64,000 nucleotides of DNA, from assembly GCA_001599355.1 (NCBI GenBank), contig BCGQ01000003.1:1118468-1182467 (forward strand). The letters are read 5' to 3'. This stretch comes from Nakazawaea peltata. Its lineage: Eukaryota > Ascomycota > Pichiomycetes > Alaninales > Pachysolenaceae. Within the stretch, counting starts at the first letter, position 1. Every line of letters begins with the position of its first letter. The notes under the pieces were generated by a model. It ran no database searches. It had not been told where the DNA came from and saw nothing but the letters and a program-made list of their open reading frames with translations. This document shows positions 54,687 to 64,000 of this stretch, piece after piece. Both the position numbers and the translations under genes were made by a program.

Positions 54687-56087
54687 TTATCTCCAGGAAG
54701 GTCTTGATGAGGTGTTCTCGTTGTGATGGCTGATTGGGCCGTGGTACACGACCGACGATTGCCTGGAATGGATGTTTAAGTTGGATAAAGTGCTCGATTT
54801 TCTGAGGCTGCTTGAGGCCACTGCGGCAGAAGCTGCAGCTGCAGCCGTTGAATTTGTAGAGGTCGTGGATGAGTAAATTGATCTTGAAGATGGATTTCTA
54901 CTGAAATGCATCGTACTTGACTTTCTCATGCCACTAGTGGTATTAGGGTAGTTTGTGGACGAGGAAGAAGTAGAAGAGGAAGTAGAGTTCTGGATATCGT
55001 AGCTTGAGGTGGATTTCGAAAGTGATGATGCTGTAGGTTTGAGAAAAGAGAAACTTCTAGATTGTGTAGTATTACCTGTAGTTGGGGGTAAACTTCTTTG
55101 TGTTGTTCTGCTCAGTCTAGGGTCAAGTGTTCTGCGTACAACTGGTGAAGCTTCATTTCTAGAACGAACCGGGGCCGACTCCAGTGAAAGATTTGTGGAA
55201 CTTCTTGCTTCAGCTCTTAATCTTGGTAAACGGTTGGAACTTTGATATCCGGTATTCAGTCTAGGATCAAGACTAGATCTTCCATGAGAAGGTGCCTCTC
55301 CCATAATATCATGCAGCTCCCCTATTAATGTCTTCCTTTTCTTCCGTACAATGCTGATTTCCGGTTGCTTGAGCTCAGATGCGCGAGTCTGTATACTGGA
55401 GGCTGAACTGAATCTATCTCTATGAGGACTTCCATTGGATGTGGTTCCACCATTAGCAATCTGTTGTACAGAATAATGTCTGTTGATCGATTCCATTTTG
55501 TTGAATCTTCTCCTATGTTCACTGTTAAAAGCATTTCTCATAGCACTTCTCTTGTCATCCATATGTCTTCCAATATTAGATCTAGGTGAAAATAAACTTC
55601 TTCTTGTTTGTGCCTGCTGCCCTTCTGGTGACTTCAACAAAGGAATATCATTGTAACTATTCATCATTCTATGATCCAATTCCTGCAACACTTTAGAACT
55701 CAAATTCTTGGAGTATTTCTTGGTCAATACTTCATCTTCAAATTTGAACTCAAAATTCTCTTTATTTCCAGACTCGTTCCCTTCAAATAACTTCGGATAT
55801 TGTGCCTTCTGTGTCTTGAACTTGAAAATAGGGCTTCTTGGTAAGGGGGACCCATTAGCCAAATCATGAAGACCAGGAGCATTCTTCTTAGGCGTGCTTA
55901 ACATCATGAAACTTGACTCGGCAAGATGTCCAGACCTCGCAAGCTCCGAAGGGTCCTCTTGCATTGGTGACCGATTTACTCTTTGCGGCAAATGTAATTG
56001 CAGCAGTTGTAAAGTGGGAAAACTGCCAGGAAGCAGTGAAGTGTCCAGTAAGGACGTATCAATCATCGAATAATCGTCGTAGTTCAT
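54687..56087 (-). CDS. Ser/Arg-rich disordered protein, function unknown
   Basis: 466 residues from ATG 56085-56087 (MNYDDYSMIDTSLL). A GTG one codon upstream was not used. The protein is mostly low complexity and disordered: Ser/Thr-rich with many basic SPxR/RSS motifs, a poly-Ala/Ser patch (TAAAAASAAVASSS) near residue 420 and numerous possible proline-directed phosphosites (STPKK, SPLPRSP, FSPRS). One ordered-looking patch (DKRSAMRNAFNSEHRRRF followed by NKMESINRHYS, ~178-207) is probably a short helix or binding motif. This composition is common in cell-cycle or cytoskeleton regulators, but I do not recognise a family, and no function should be assumed. A G-quadruplex-like tract lies about 160 bp upstream of its start. 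Confidence 0.75.
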   Translation of the reverse strand: MNYDDYSMIDTSLLDTSLLPGSFPTLQLLQLHLPQRVNRSPMQEDPSELARSGHLAESSFMMLSTPKKNAPGLHDLANGSPLPRSPIFKFKTQKAQYPKLFEGNESGNKENFEFKFEDEVLTKKYSKNLSSKVLQELDHRMMNSYNDIPLLKSPEGQQAQTRRSLFSPRSNIGRHMDDKRSAMRNAFNSEHRRRFNKMESINRHYSVQQIANGGTTSNGSPHRDRFSSASSIQTRASELKQPEISIVRKKRKTLIGELHDIMGEAPSHGRSSLDPRLNTGYQSSNRLPRLRAEARSSTNLSLESAPVRSRNEASPVVRRTLDPRLSRTTQRSLPPTTGNTTQSRSFSFLKPTASSLSKSTSSYDIQNSTSSSTSSSSTNYPNTTSGMRKSSTMHFSRNPSSRSIYSSTTSTNSTAAAAASAAVASSSLRKSSTLSNLNIHSRQSSVVYHGPISHHNENTSSRPSWR

Positions 56088-56411
56088 CACACCACACTCT
56101 CCAGTCCTTCAATTCAAAATAACTGGTCCTTTAAATGAACTGATCCGATTAATTCTTAGCGATGCTTCCCTTTTTTTTAACGCTTTGTAAAAAATTTAAT
56201 TGCATATATTTCCAAATTAGGCAATATGTAAATAATGAGCCGAAAGGGGGTTAGGGGATGCGTTGGGGGGTTAGGCAGGGAAGTGGAAGGGAGAAGGGAG
56301 TGGGGAACAGGGAGAAGGGCCATAGCCGGATAATCAAGGAGAGATCACTGATCCCACTTACCATCAAACTTCTACAACCATAAATCATACAATAAGAATA
56401 TTTTATTAAAT
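56088..56411. other. Intergenic with G-rich tract
   Basis: 324 bp between two minus-strand genes. On the + strand, 56246-56280 reads as four G-runs with loops of 3, 7 and 7 nt, a canonical G-quadruplex pattern, followed by more GGG runs to about 56320. No gene seen. Confidence 0.55.
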
Positions 56412-59255
56412 TTACAAGTCAAAAGGAAAACTCGAATCTTCATCATCAGGGTAAGATGTCTGATAGTTGTCTGGGTCAATCATGAATTTTGGGAGACTGA
56501 AAACGTTTTGAGCAAAATTACTACCAGTGATTCCTTCTTGAGGATCAAAAAACAACGTATTATAACCGTTCAGATCGCCTTGATTTGGAGGAGTTGGGAC
56601 ACCCGGACTGAAATTCATATCATTCATCATCGAGAAAAACAACTTAGAAGGATCATCTTGTATATCTCCAAACAGAGGAGATGGTTGGGACGTTTGAATT
56701 GCAGCTGTAGTGCTGTAGTAAGGTTCTCTTTGAGTATCATTCAGAGGCGATACAACAGAAACTGAGTTCCCAAGTGGAGAAGGAGCAGTTGGAGCATGCT
56801 TATTTTGTCCATTTGCAAATGGACTAGTTGAGGAAGGAGAATGATGAGAAGAGAGGCATGCCTCCGAATTATGAGCAGCAGCAGCAGCAGCGGTTGCGAC
56901 ACCTCCGACTTTAGCTGATCGTCTGGCTCCTCCTTTGATAAATTGTTCATAATCGGCATACATAGCACTGAAAAATTCTCTATAAGCAGCGTTCTTACTG
57001 AAATAATCTCTGTCCTCTTCTTTCTCATGAAGTTGTTCGTAATGAGCAATCAACATGAAACCCATGAATTTCATGACATGTAAAATTGAGCCCATCTTTC
57101 TCTTACAAACAGGCAATCCAGAATCCTCCAATACATAAAGAATTTTGATCATCAAATCAATATCATCTCGCAGACAAGGCAGTGATATATCTTGTAAACA
57201 AGAACCAAATAAAGTGATATAGGAACTGAAAGCGTAGAAAACACAGAACCTGAAAAACTGCTCTCTATAGTCGGTAAATAAACACATCATAATCAAACAT
57301 ATTTGACGAGCAGCTGACACACAAGGGTCAACTCTAGTTCCTTCATTAAGTTTCTTCTTTTGATTATCAAGAGAAGCTGTCCATTGATATGCTGAACTCA
57401 ATCTGTTGATACTCATGACTGTGTGATGATACTGCAAATGGAGATGGATCAATAAATGGCGTACTGATAATTTCTTCTCTAAATCTTTTGCATCTCTCAA
57501 GTAGTAAGAATTGAAAACTTGAGAGGGAGAATTCAAATTCGAGGGAGGTGTAGATTTCTGGACTACATCTCTTGGGACCGCATTCGTTAAATCTAATCCC
57601 AATGGTGGAGGCAAGTCATTATACCATTCGTCAAGTTCCTCATTCAAATCCAGTACCATCCTATCAACATCCTTGGCAGTTTTTCCTACAAGCAGCCTGG
57701 CGCTGAATAATTGTTTATACAGTTTAGCGGAAATGGTTGCTAACTCCAAGCTACAACATTTGTACAAGGATACCAAGTTTTTCATAGGACTCTCTTTGAG
57801 TCTGGTTTCAATCTTGCGGTAAAATGACTCCTTTTTCATCTCCATTTTGAGTTTCTTCTTGAACGAGTCTGGTCTGTCAAGTAATCTAAAATAATCCATA
57901 ATATTGAATGGTTTATCAAAGAAGAAATAACATGCCTTCAACATGGAGCCGTCAACTGACGTAACATCATGGTCATGAAGATGGACAGGCTTTCCCGTCT
58001 TCAAAGAGACAGTTTGGTCCATCAAATATGCACTCACAAATAGTGAGAATGACTTTTCCAGATCCTCATTCGATAAACCAATATACAGTTCGGAACGATG
58101 CAAACCCATATCTTGCAGAATTCTGATGAACATGGCCACCATTGTATTTTCCCTGAAGGCATCGAGAGTGATCTCGGAGTGGGCAACCAACAATGACATC
58201 AGTGTCAAGGTGGTAAGACCATGATGAACTATAGCTATTCTTTGATAGTAATGGATACAGCCAGTCAAAGCGTTCTCGTGATGTTTTTTCAACTGCAGGG
58301 TCGATATTCCAAGCGGATGGGGCTCTCCAGAGAGTAACATAATTTCCATTGACATATTGATACCGATACAACTTATAGCATATAACACCAACCACTGAGA
58401 AGAATTTAATCTTCCTGAATGGCGTTGGTGGTAAAGAGACATGGTTTCATCTTTCTTAATGTCGAACAAAATCAGCAAGGGAGTATACAAGAAAATTTGT
58501 AAAATCAGGGTAAAAGTCTCTTCATCAGGAAGATCTCCGACGCTGCTCTTATCCAAAGACTGCTCCCACATTAGAAGGTCATAATCTGGATCCAGCGAAA
58601 TCTGGTCGTGGACATGTTGATAATATCTGACAAAGTTTAAATTGTTCATTTTTTTTGCAATCCATCTCAAACCACGTTGACTAAAAATCGAGAAAGATGA
58701 ATGGGATCCAAAATAGTGACGACTTTCGTTAACTTCGACAAGGACGGATGCGGGGACATCACCTTTGGAGCTTGTTGATGTTGCTGATGAAGAAACAATG
58801 GCGGTAGAATTTTCTGGGAGGCCAACCGGTGGCTTCTCAGTCGAAATTTTTTCTACTTCACCTTCGTCCTTCTTGGTCATATAATGTAATAATTTTTCTA
58901 GCATTTCCTCGACATGTTGTACCCTATTTTCTAATTGATCGGAACCTTGTGGGGTGGTGCCCCTACTAGCGCCCGTAGAAGGGACAGCCGAAACATCCAC
59001 AGAAGGATACTGAGTAGGATACGAGATCATGAACCCATCTGCAGGATCTACTTTGACCATCGGATCTTTCTTCTTTCTCTTGGAAATCACCCTCTTCTTT
59101 GGCACATGATGGTAAGTACATACAGCGCCATGAGTCTTACAGTTTTTGCATTCTTCTTCTCCGTCACATCTTATTTTTTTCATACGACAGTTATCACACA
59201 GTTTTTGGATCCTTGAGCGCTTCTTCGGCCCGTCTGAATCGTCATAATCACCCAT
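56412..59255 (-). CDS. Large Zn2Cys6 transcription factor
   Basis: 947 residues from ATG 59253-59255. The N-terminal zinc cluster has Cys 20, 23, 30, 36, 39 and 46 (CX2CX6CX5CX2CX6C) followed by a very basic linker (KKRVISKRKKK). A coiled-coil-like segment (RVQHVEEMLEKLLHYM, ~109-124) probably mediates dimerisation. The middle (~230-560) is a fungal-specific transcription factor domain, with RILQDMGLHRSE and SAYLMDQTVSLKTGKP as typical pieces. The C-terminus is low complexity with Ala, Ser and Pro runs and Asp/Phe-rich ends that may act as an activation domain. Nuclear role as a pathway regulator is inferred from the class. The regulon is unknown and no close yeast name could be assigned. A 992-bp upstream region suggests complex regulation. 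Confidence 0.9.
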   Translation of the reverse strand: MGDYDDSDGPKKRSRIQKLCDNCRMKKIRCDGEEECKNCKTHGAVCTYHHVPKKRVISKRKKKDPMVKVDPADGFMISYPTQYPSVDVSAVPSTGASRGTTPQGSDQLENRVQHVEEMLEKLLHYMTKKDEGEVEKISTEKPPVGLPENSTAIVSSSATSTSSKGDVPASVLVEVNESRHYFGSHSSFSIFSQRGLRWIAKKMNNLNFVRYYQHVHDQISLDPDYDLLMWEQSLDKSSVGDLPDEETFTLILQIFLYTPLLILFDIKKDETMSLYHQRHSGRLNSSQWLVLYAISCIGINMSMEIMLLSGEPHPLGISTLQLKKHHENALTGCIHYYQRIAIVHHGLTTLTLMSLLVAHSEITLDAFRENTMVAMFIRILQDMGLHRSELYIGLSNEDLEKSFSLFVSAYLMDQTVSLKTGKPVHLHDHDVTSVDGSMLKACYFFFDKPFNIMDYFRLLDRPDSFKKKLKMEMKKESFYRKIETRLKESPMKNLVSLYKCCSLELATISAKLYKQLFSARLLVGKTAKDVDRMVLDLNEELDEWYNDLPPPLGLDLTNAVPRDVVQKSTPPSNLNSPSQVFNSYYLRDAKDLEKKLSVRHLLIHLHLQYHHTVMSINRLSSAYQWTASLDNQKKKLNEGTRVDPCVSAARQICLIMMCLFTDYREQFFRFCVFYAFSSYITLFGSCLQDISLPCLRDDIDLMIKILYVLEDSGLPVCKRKMGSILHVMKFMGFMLIAHYEQLHEKEEDRDYFSKNAAYREFFSAMYADYEQFIKGGARRSAKVGGVATAAAAAAHNSEACLSSHHSPSSTSPFANGQNKHAPTAPSPLGNSVSVVSPLNDTQREPYYSTTAAIQTSQPSPLFGDIQDDPSKLFFSMMNDMNFSPGVPTPPNQGDLNGYNTLFFDPQEGITGSNFAQNVFSLPKFMIDPDNYQTSYPDDEDSSFPFDL

Positions 59256-60247
59256 TCTTGACTCTTAGGATCTTTTTAGCTATCGCCACCGTTGTTTATT
59301 ATAAGGAATCAAGAAGATCTTTGAGTTTTTTTTTCATCGCAGTTTCTTAGTGCGCGCAATTTGATCGTTTATTAGGAAGGTAAGGCTCGGGAAGGAGGTT
59401 AGATGAGTAGCAATTTACGAGTAAAGAGATGGTGACTGAGTGCTTGAACGTTTGAGTAGAGGGGTATACGAGGAGGGACGAATTTCAGAACAAGCAGGAT
59501 CTGCAGTACATGGAAGTTAATTTATTGCTTAAATTGACAGGGAATTATGGTTTGAGCTTGGAGTGGGGCTACGTAGTACTGGGGCAACGAGGGGTTACTT
59601 AAGAGGAGGAGGCTGATACTTCAGCTAAAGATGTTAATTATATTCAGTTCGAATTCATGAAGGTGAAATACAGAGGTTTAGAATATGAGATATCTTGAGG
59701 ATAATCACGGAGCAATCTTGTGGATTCACATGTTATTTGATCTGATTACTCCGATCGTAACCCCCCGGTAACGGAACTTCGGAAGCAATTTTCTCCTATC
59801 ACTTTTTTCCTAGTTCCCGAGAGCTTATAGTATGGGGATAAAAACTTTAGATTTTTTCTTGTCTTTGCTTCGGGGATAGTTGCAGAAATAGGACACTGTG
59901 CCGATTGGTGCAGTTAGCATTTTACGAATTATAGAAGGGGTTTAGGCTAAGCTAAGGGTCAAGTTCTAGAACTTTAGATTTATTCTGGAAAAGAATTATC
60001 ACGGGTACTATGAGTGCGTATTATTTGACAGAAATATCACTCACCATGACTCACTATTCAATCTCTGATTCCCTATCTTTACCCTCTGTAATTGAATCTA
60101 CTCATTTCAACTATCGAACAACTAAAACTATGAGTTTTGAATTAAAAATGCACAATAAAATTGAATAAATAACGACTAGCTAATAATATATAAACCGGAG
60201 TCATAAAAGACTTCCAAAACCTTAAAACCCAAACTAAACAGAGTCAG
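59256..60247. other. Long intergenic region upstream of the large Zn2Cys6 gene
   Basis: 992 bp without a recognisable gene, tRNA or repeat. It should contain the promoter of the factor to the left (minus strand) and the 3' UTR of the small zinc-cluster gene to the right. Confidence 0.45.
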
Positions 60248-60835
60248 TCATTTGCTGTTGACCAACGTTGGAGAGTGAATTCTCGTAAACCCCTTGGAGA
60301 ATTTGCATTCTAAATCTCTGTTATTGCAGTTCGTGCAATTTTTATACTTAATGTACCTGTATAAACCACCGTTTTCGCTCAACTTCTTAGTCAAAGATAC
60401 TGAGTTATCCAAGACTGTCTTGACTATTTTGTATTCAGAACCAGGAATTCTATAAATTGGATTTTCCTGATAATCGTAGCCCAAGACTGTCTTATCATGT
60501 GGAAATTTGAACACATTCATCTCCTCCTTTGATAACTGGTTCCATTCCATAATAAGAATATCAGCATCACATTTCAGCTTTCTCGATCTGCAGTAATCGC
60601 AAGATGGACCTGATCTTTGGTGACGCTTCTTCTTTCTGTTATTGTGTTTGTTATGGTAATTATGGAGATGTTGAGGGTGGTTATGGTGATGTTGATGTAT
60701 ATGGCTATGTCTATGGGTGTCAACATTTCCCATGCGAGGTTCATTGGCCCTGGTAGGTCTGCGGCTCTCCTCCTTGTCCGGCAATTGCAAATGAGGGAGG
60801 TCAATTGGATTAGTTAAAAATTGGATCGACGTCAT
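60248..60835 (-). CDS. Small split zinc-cluster protein, SUT1/SUT2-like
   Basis: 195 residues from ATG 60833-60835. A GTG two codons upstream was rejected. A His/Asn-rich stretch (41-65) and a basic patch (KKKRHQR) precede the first half of a zinc cluster, Cys 79, 82 and 89 (CDYCRSRKLKC). The second half (Cys 167, 170, 177) comes only after 77 intervening residues, then FSKGFTR ends the domain shortly before the C-terminus. A GPSCDxCRxxKxKC start, a long insertion and a terminal FSKGF motif recall S. cerevisiae Sut1/Sut2, nuclear regulators of sterol uptake and hypoxic genes. That link is from memory of the motif and remains tentative. There is no room for an activation domain, so it may act through partners. 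Confidence 0.75.
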   Translation of the reverse strand: MTSIQFLTNPIDLPHLQLPDKEESRRPTRANEPRMGNVDTHRHSHIHQHHHNHPQHLHNYHNKHNNRKKKRHQRSGPSCDYCRSRKLKCDADILIMEWNQLSKEEMNVFKFPHDKTVLGYDYQENPIYRIPGSEYKIVKTVLDNSVSLTKKLSENGGLYRYIKYKNCTNCNNRDLECKFSKGFTRIHSPTLVNSK

Positions 60836-61901
60836 ATTCACTCTCCCTCACTTTCTATAAATATTCTAAAAGTTGGCAGTGAGGTTTGATTTATGGCTAG
60901 GGGGGTTATATCTTAGATTTATCACTCTATTTCACTCAAATGTTGAGGATTCTGGGAAAGAGGCATAAAATTGTTTCTCCAAACGGTCTCAAGGAAATCT
61001 GAGTATGAATGAAGTGACAAGTCATATATTTATATCACAGGAGAACAACTCGTCAAATCGGAGAACACGATACTGGTACGAAAATTTTTATTCTTTTCTT
61101 TTTGTAGATTTACTCCTGGTTTTGCTTCGCAACAATGTATTGCTTATTATACTTTTTTGCTATGTTGGATGAGGACAAAGGGCAAGGGCCACCGTAAGGG
61201 GAAAAGAATTGTCTGAAAGAAATGGAATAGCGTGGAGCTCGTAAAGAATTAGACTAGTAACTACCAGAGACAAACTCGTATAAGGACGTACGATATTGGT
61301 TGAATTCCGTATTCAATTAAGAGTAAGCGCAGATGGAACCAACTTGAAACAACCCACCCCACGGAAATGCTTGATTTCGATAAATAGGATACTCTCTTCA
61401 TGCAGCCCACAGGAAAAGATGCGTAGAGTGTGGTGTAGACATAAAAATTTTTCCGGATTCGTGCATACTTTTAGTGACTAAAAGCTGCAGCAATACCCTA
61501 AAGGGGCGAGCTGGGTGACTTAAGTTTATCCGTGAAGGTCTTGATTGTAAAAGGATGGACTAGTGAAAAGGACGAGTTGAACTCTTGTAGACGGTGAAGA
61601 ACTTGTAGACGGGCTTCCGATCGTCTATATTTGGAACGTCCCACTCATGCACCACATCCGCTAGTCTAACATAACAACAATAACGCCTTAGCCACCGGAC
61701 TGAACGAAAAAATAAAAAAGGTCAAAATAGTGATGTAACTATGATGTAATCTTTGTCTCAAACAGAAGGGCAAGGTGGGAAAATTGGGAATAAATGCACG
61801 ACTTTATGGGATAAGGTGGGGCCGTGAGAGGATGATCTGGACTTTGACATCTACACATTTACAAATCACCATCAATAAATAGTTACTTTATTTGAAATAT
61901 C
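60836..61901. other. Intergenic 1,066 bp
   Basis: Upstream of the small zinc-cluster gene. It contains two CTTGTAGACGG repeats (61583-61593 and 61602-61612) and two TGATGTAA units near 61733-61750. No gene or RNA recognised. Confidence 0.45.
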
Positions 61902-63173
61902 CTAAGTAAATATCCTATTAATCTCGGTCATATCCTCATCAAAACGTTCAACAAGTTGATCGTGATAATTACAAATATTGGTAATCTTGACCTTACATGG
62001 ACAACTTTTCGACAGTGGTGTCTGTTGGTTGACGAAATTGATATTGAACAACGTCAACGATTTCAACTCACAGTCTTGTAAATAAGTTAACAACTTCGAT
62101 TTGAGGAAGAAATCAGAATACAAAAACAGGTTTTTGAAGTCCATTTTGTAATCCAATTTGTCCATTTTAAAATTGGAATTCAATTTTCTGAATAAATTTT
62201 GGAATACCTTATCGATTTTGAGGAACTCTTCATACAACAACACGACAATAGAAGAGTTGGAGATGAAATTTTTGAAGAAATTCAACTCCTTCAAGATGAC
62301 AAAATCGATCTCCAAATTGTTCAAGTTACAATTGAATGACAACCTGTCCAGAAATTGAAATCTCGATAATTGCTGTTGTAATAATGTCAACTGGACTAAT
62401 TGTAAGTTGACAATGTCAAGGTAGATCATCATCTTATTTAAATGTTTCTGGTTTATCAGCATTGTCATAACTAAAGAGTTGATCATCATGACCCGTAAAT
62501 TATTCTTATTATCTTCAAACAGATTCATGTAGATGATTGATAATGAGCTGAGAGATGTGGTAAAAGCTGACAATAAAGCAGGTAAGGATTTGAAGATGAC
62601 CAAATCTCCTCCATCGTCGATGAGAATGAGTTCCAAATTACGGATCTTTGTATGGTCTACTTTGGACAAAATCAACTCATTATCTTGAAGGGAATGGCTA
62701 TTTTTGATAACCAATGATAAGGTAACCAAATCGGTGAACGGTGGGGATTTCTTGAATATTTCAAGGTAGTCAGTATCCAAATTCTTTGGGTAATCTTCCA
62801 CTTTGAAAGGAACAAATAATTCTTGGTCAAAATCGGGTCTTAAAGAGACACTAAGTTGATCCAAATCAATGATTTCTCCTCCATCGATTTGGAGATATTT
62901 TTCGTCACTCAAATTCTGGAACTCAAACTTCCTACGCTGATATCTTACGATATCAGACAGTAAGAACTTGAGCATCTGGTTTCTCGATGATATAATACGG
63001 TATGGCCGTACTGGGTCTTTGCTATATCCTGGTAAATAGTAAATTTGCTTGTAAATTTTAAGCATCATTAATTCATATAATTCCTTGCATGTTGAGCCAA
63101 GGCTGATCAAATCTGATACTCCCAAGGAGTCAAGGATGATATCCACGCATTGCGGCGGAAGTTGTAATATCAT
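61902..63173 (-). CDS. F-box protein with LRR-like C-terminal region
   Basis: 423 residues from ATG 63171-63173 (MILQLPPQCVDIILDSLGV). A GTG start eight codons upstream was excluded. The first ~45 residues form a classic F-box: LPPQCVDIILDSL..SDLISLGSTCKELYEL. The rest is rich in Leu, Asn, Lys and Phe, with repeated strand-helix units such as NLELILIDDGGDLVIFKSLPALLSAF and LYSDFFLKSKLLTYLQDCELKSLTLFNINF, suggesting degenerate leucine-rich repeats. Known role of this class: substrate adaptor of an SCF ubiquitin ligase. The target is unknown and I recognise no named yeast counterpart. Base composition is AT-rich. It is the second F-box-type gene of the window, but the two are not similar beyond the F-box. 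Confidence 0.75.
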   Translation of the reverse strand: MILQLPPQCVDIILDSLGVSDLISLGSTCKELYELMMLKIYKQIYYLPGYSKDPVRPYRIISSRNQMLKFLLSDIVRYQRRKFEFQNLSDEKYLQIDGGEIIDLDQLSVSLRPDFDQELFVPFKVEDYPKNLDTDYLEIFKKSPPFTDLVTLSLVIKNSHSLQDNELILSKVDHTKIRNLELILIDDGGDLVIFKSLPALLSAFTTSLSSLSIIYMNLFEDNKNNLRVMMINSLVMTMLINQKHLNKMMIYLDIVNLQLVQLTLLQQQLSRFQFLDRLSFNCNLNNLEIDFVILKELNFFKNFISNSSIVVLLYEEFLKIDKVFQNLFRKLNSNFKMDKLDYKMDFKNLFLYSDFFLKSKLLTYLQDCELKSLTLFNINFVNQQTPLSKSCPCKVKITNICNYHDQLVERFDEDMTEINRIFT

Positions 63174-63565
63174 AGTTTTAGTTCTGTCAAATAACACTGT
63201 TCTTTCTCTCGCTTCTCAAATAGTTAGCGCTCGCTGACATTATATATATGCAAACCCTTATTTTAGTATACCAAAAAACACAAAACCAACCACTTAATCG
63301 ATGGTATCTATTCAAATATGTGAATCAAAGATGAAATAAGTCCAATTTCCTCAAATCTGCTCCTATCCACTATCAATATTTGATTTCAAATATCGCAATT
63401 TAATCTGTTGCCCGCCCAAATGGAGCCACAGTGGGAGGTTTTTTTTTATACAAAGACCGGACGATTTTTTGTGGAGATACACACTACCTTTTCAATACGG
63501 GGAATGACCTTCCTAATAAGGAAATACCGGTAAATTGGGGGTGATCTCATAATTTATTTATTCAT
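63174..63565. other. Intergenic 392 bp
   Basis: Lies between two minus-strand genes. A T-run and AT-rich stretches only. Presumed promoter of the F-box gene and 3' UTR of the laccase-like gene. Confidence 0.45.
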
Positions 63566-64000
63566 CTATACATTATCAGTCAGTGGTGGTTGGAGAGGGT
63601 TATCGGATTCGGTTTCTTCGGCAATCGATTCAGCTTCGGCGATAGCGTTAGTGTCTATTTTGTCGGCTACTTCTGTTTCCAGACCTGAATCTTCAGCTTC
63701 TGGGTCGGTGTCCAAAGTTTCGGCACTACAAAGCAGGAGCCAATCAGCTGGTAATTCCCATTGGGTGTAAATGCTTGGAAGGACATTGACTTGCATCAGA
63801 AGTCCCAGTTCCATATGCCATCCCAAATGACAATGGAATGGCCAGATTCCTGGATTATCTAAGACAACTCTAATTAAAATGTACCCGTAACCACCAACAG
63901 CTACTGTGTCTCTCTTTATAGGAGTCTCCAAGTTGATACTGTCGTAATCTCTCAGAGGTTTGAAGTAGCCTTGTCCGAATTTCAAGACCCAAAATTTATA
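63566..64000 (-). CDS. Laccase-like multicopper oxidase, C-terminal part (5' end outside window)
   Basis: The frame runs open to the right edge (first complete codons encode YKFWVLKFGQGYF), so only the last ~144 residues are seen. FWVLKFGQG corresponds to the strand after the HPxHLHGH copper motif of laccases, and DNPGIWPFHCHLGWHME-x-GL-x-MQ holds the type 1/type 3 copper ligands. The axial position (ten residues after the Cys) is Leu, as in high-potential laccases. Both x positions are CTG; read as Ala they give the common HMEAGLAMQ. The tail is acidic (EAEDSG...ETESDN) without a TM helix, unlike the ferroxidase at 2997-4847. Known role of the class: oxidation of phenols, pigments or metals with O2 reduction. 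The substrate is unknown. Confidence 0.88.
   Translation of the reverse strand, partial: YKFWVLKFGQGYFKPLRDYDSINLETPIKRDTVAVGGYGYILIRVVLDNPGIWPFHCHLGWHMELGLLMQVNVLPSIYTQWELPADWLLLCSAETLDTDPEAEDSGLETEVADKIDTNAIAEAESIAEETESDNPLQPPLTDNV

Overview
The window is nuclear DNA from an ascomycete budding yeast (Saccharomycotina). Genes are compact and almost intronless, the tRNAs are yeast-type, and homologues of yeast SBA1, YMR099C, FET3, ARH1, YKL069W and CRT10 are recognisable. The only intron I see is the 53-nt one in SBA1, with GTAAGT and TACTAAC signals.

The most important reading is that CTG codons here look like alanine, not leucine. In ARH1 a CTG falls in the invariant GVAPDHPEVKN motif and another in the FYTA motif. 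CTG also sits where Ala is expected in a KH GALIG loop, in the fRMsr GTAA(A/S) loop, after the His-Cys-His motif of two multicopper oxidases, and in a cyclin-box helix. This fits the CUG-Ala yeasts (Pachysolen, Nakazawaea, Peterozyma; NCBI code 26). Residues called Leu at CTG in a standard translation should be re-read as Ala.

Layout. (1) 0-10.2 kb: end of an amino-acid permease, tRNA-Asp, SBA1, a glucose-6-phosphate 1-epimerase, a FET3-type ferroxidase, a Bur2/cyclin-T-like cyclin, a 7-TM protein, a Zn2Cys6 factor and a protein kinase. (2) 11.0-43.1 kb: twelve same-strand tandem copies of one 14-TM DHA2 (ATR1-like) MFS transporter, plus two decayed remnants of further copies (about 12.9 kb and 35.8 kb). 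Eight of the twelve promoters carry the same ~55-70 bp cassette 266-340 bp before the ATG, several with a TTACTAA (Yap1-type) site 55-86 bp further upstream and AATAAAACGAG boxes. Near-identical tracts shared by neighbours indicate gene conversion. (3) 43.7-64 kb: an F-box-like protein, a three-KH RNA-binding protein, two identical divergent tRNA-Val genes, ARH1, a CRT10-like protein, a free-methionine-R-sulfoxide reductase, a DHA1 MFS transporter, a Ser-rich disordered protein, a large Zn2Cys6 factor, a small SUT1-like split zinc-cluster protein, a second F-box protein and the 3' part of a laccase-like multicopper oxidase cut by the window end.

The flanking genes look like ordinary yeast housekeeping and regulatory genes with no shared pathway, apart from a loose iron/redox theme (ferroxidase, ARH1, fRMsr). 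The transporter array is the accessory feature. Its promoter sites suggest coordinated, possibly stress-responsive expression of an amplified efflux family, but the substrate cannot be read from sequence. I saw no LTR element, virus-like element, DNA transposon or CRISPR array.
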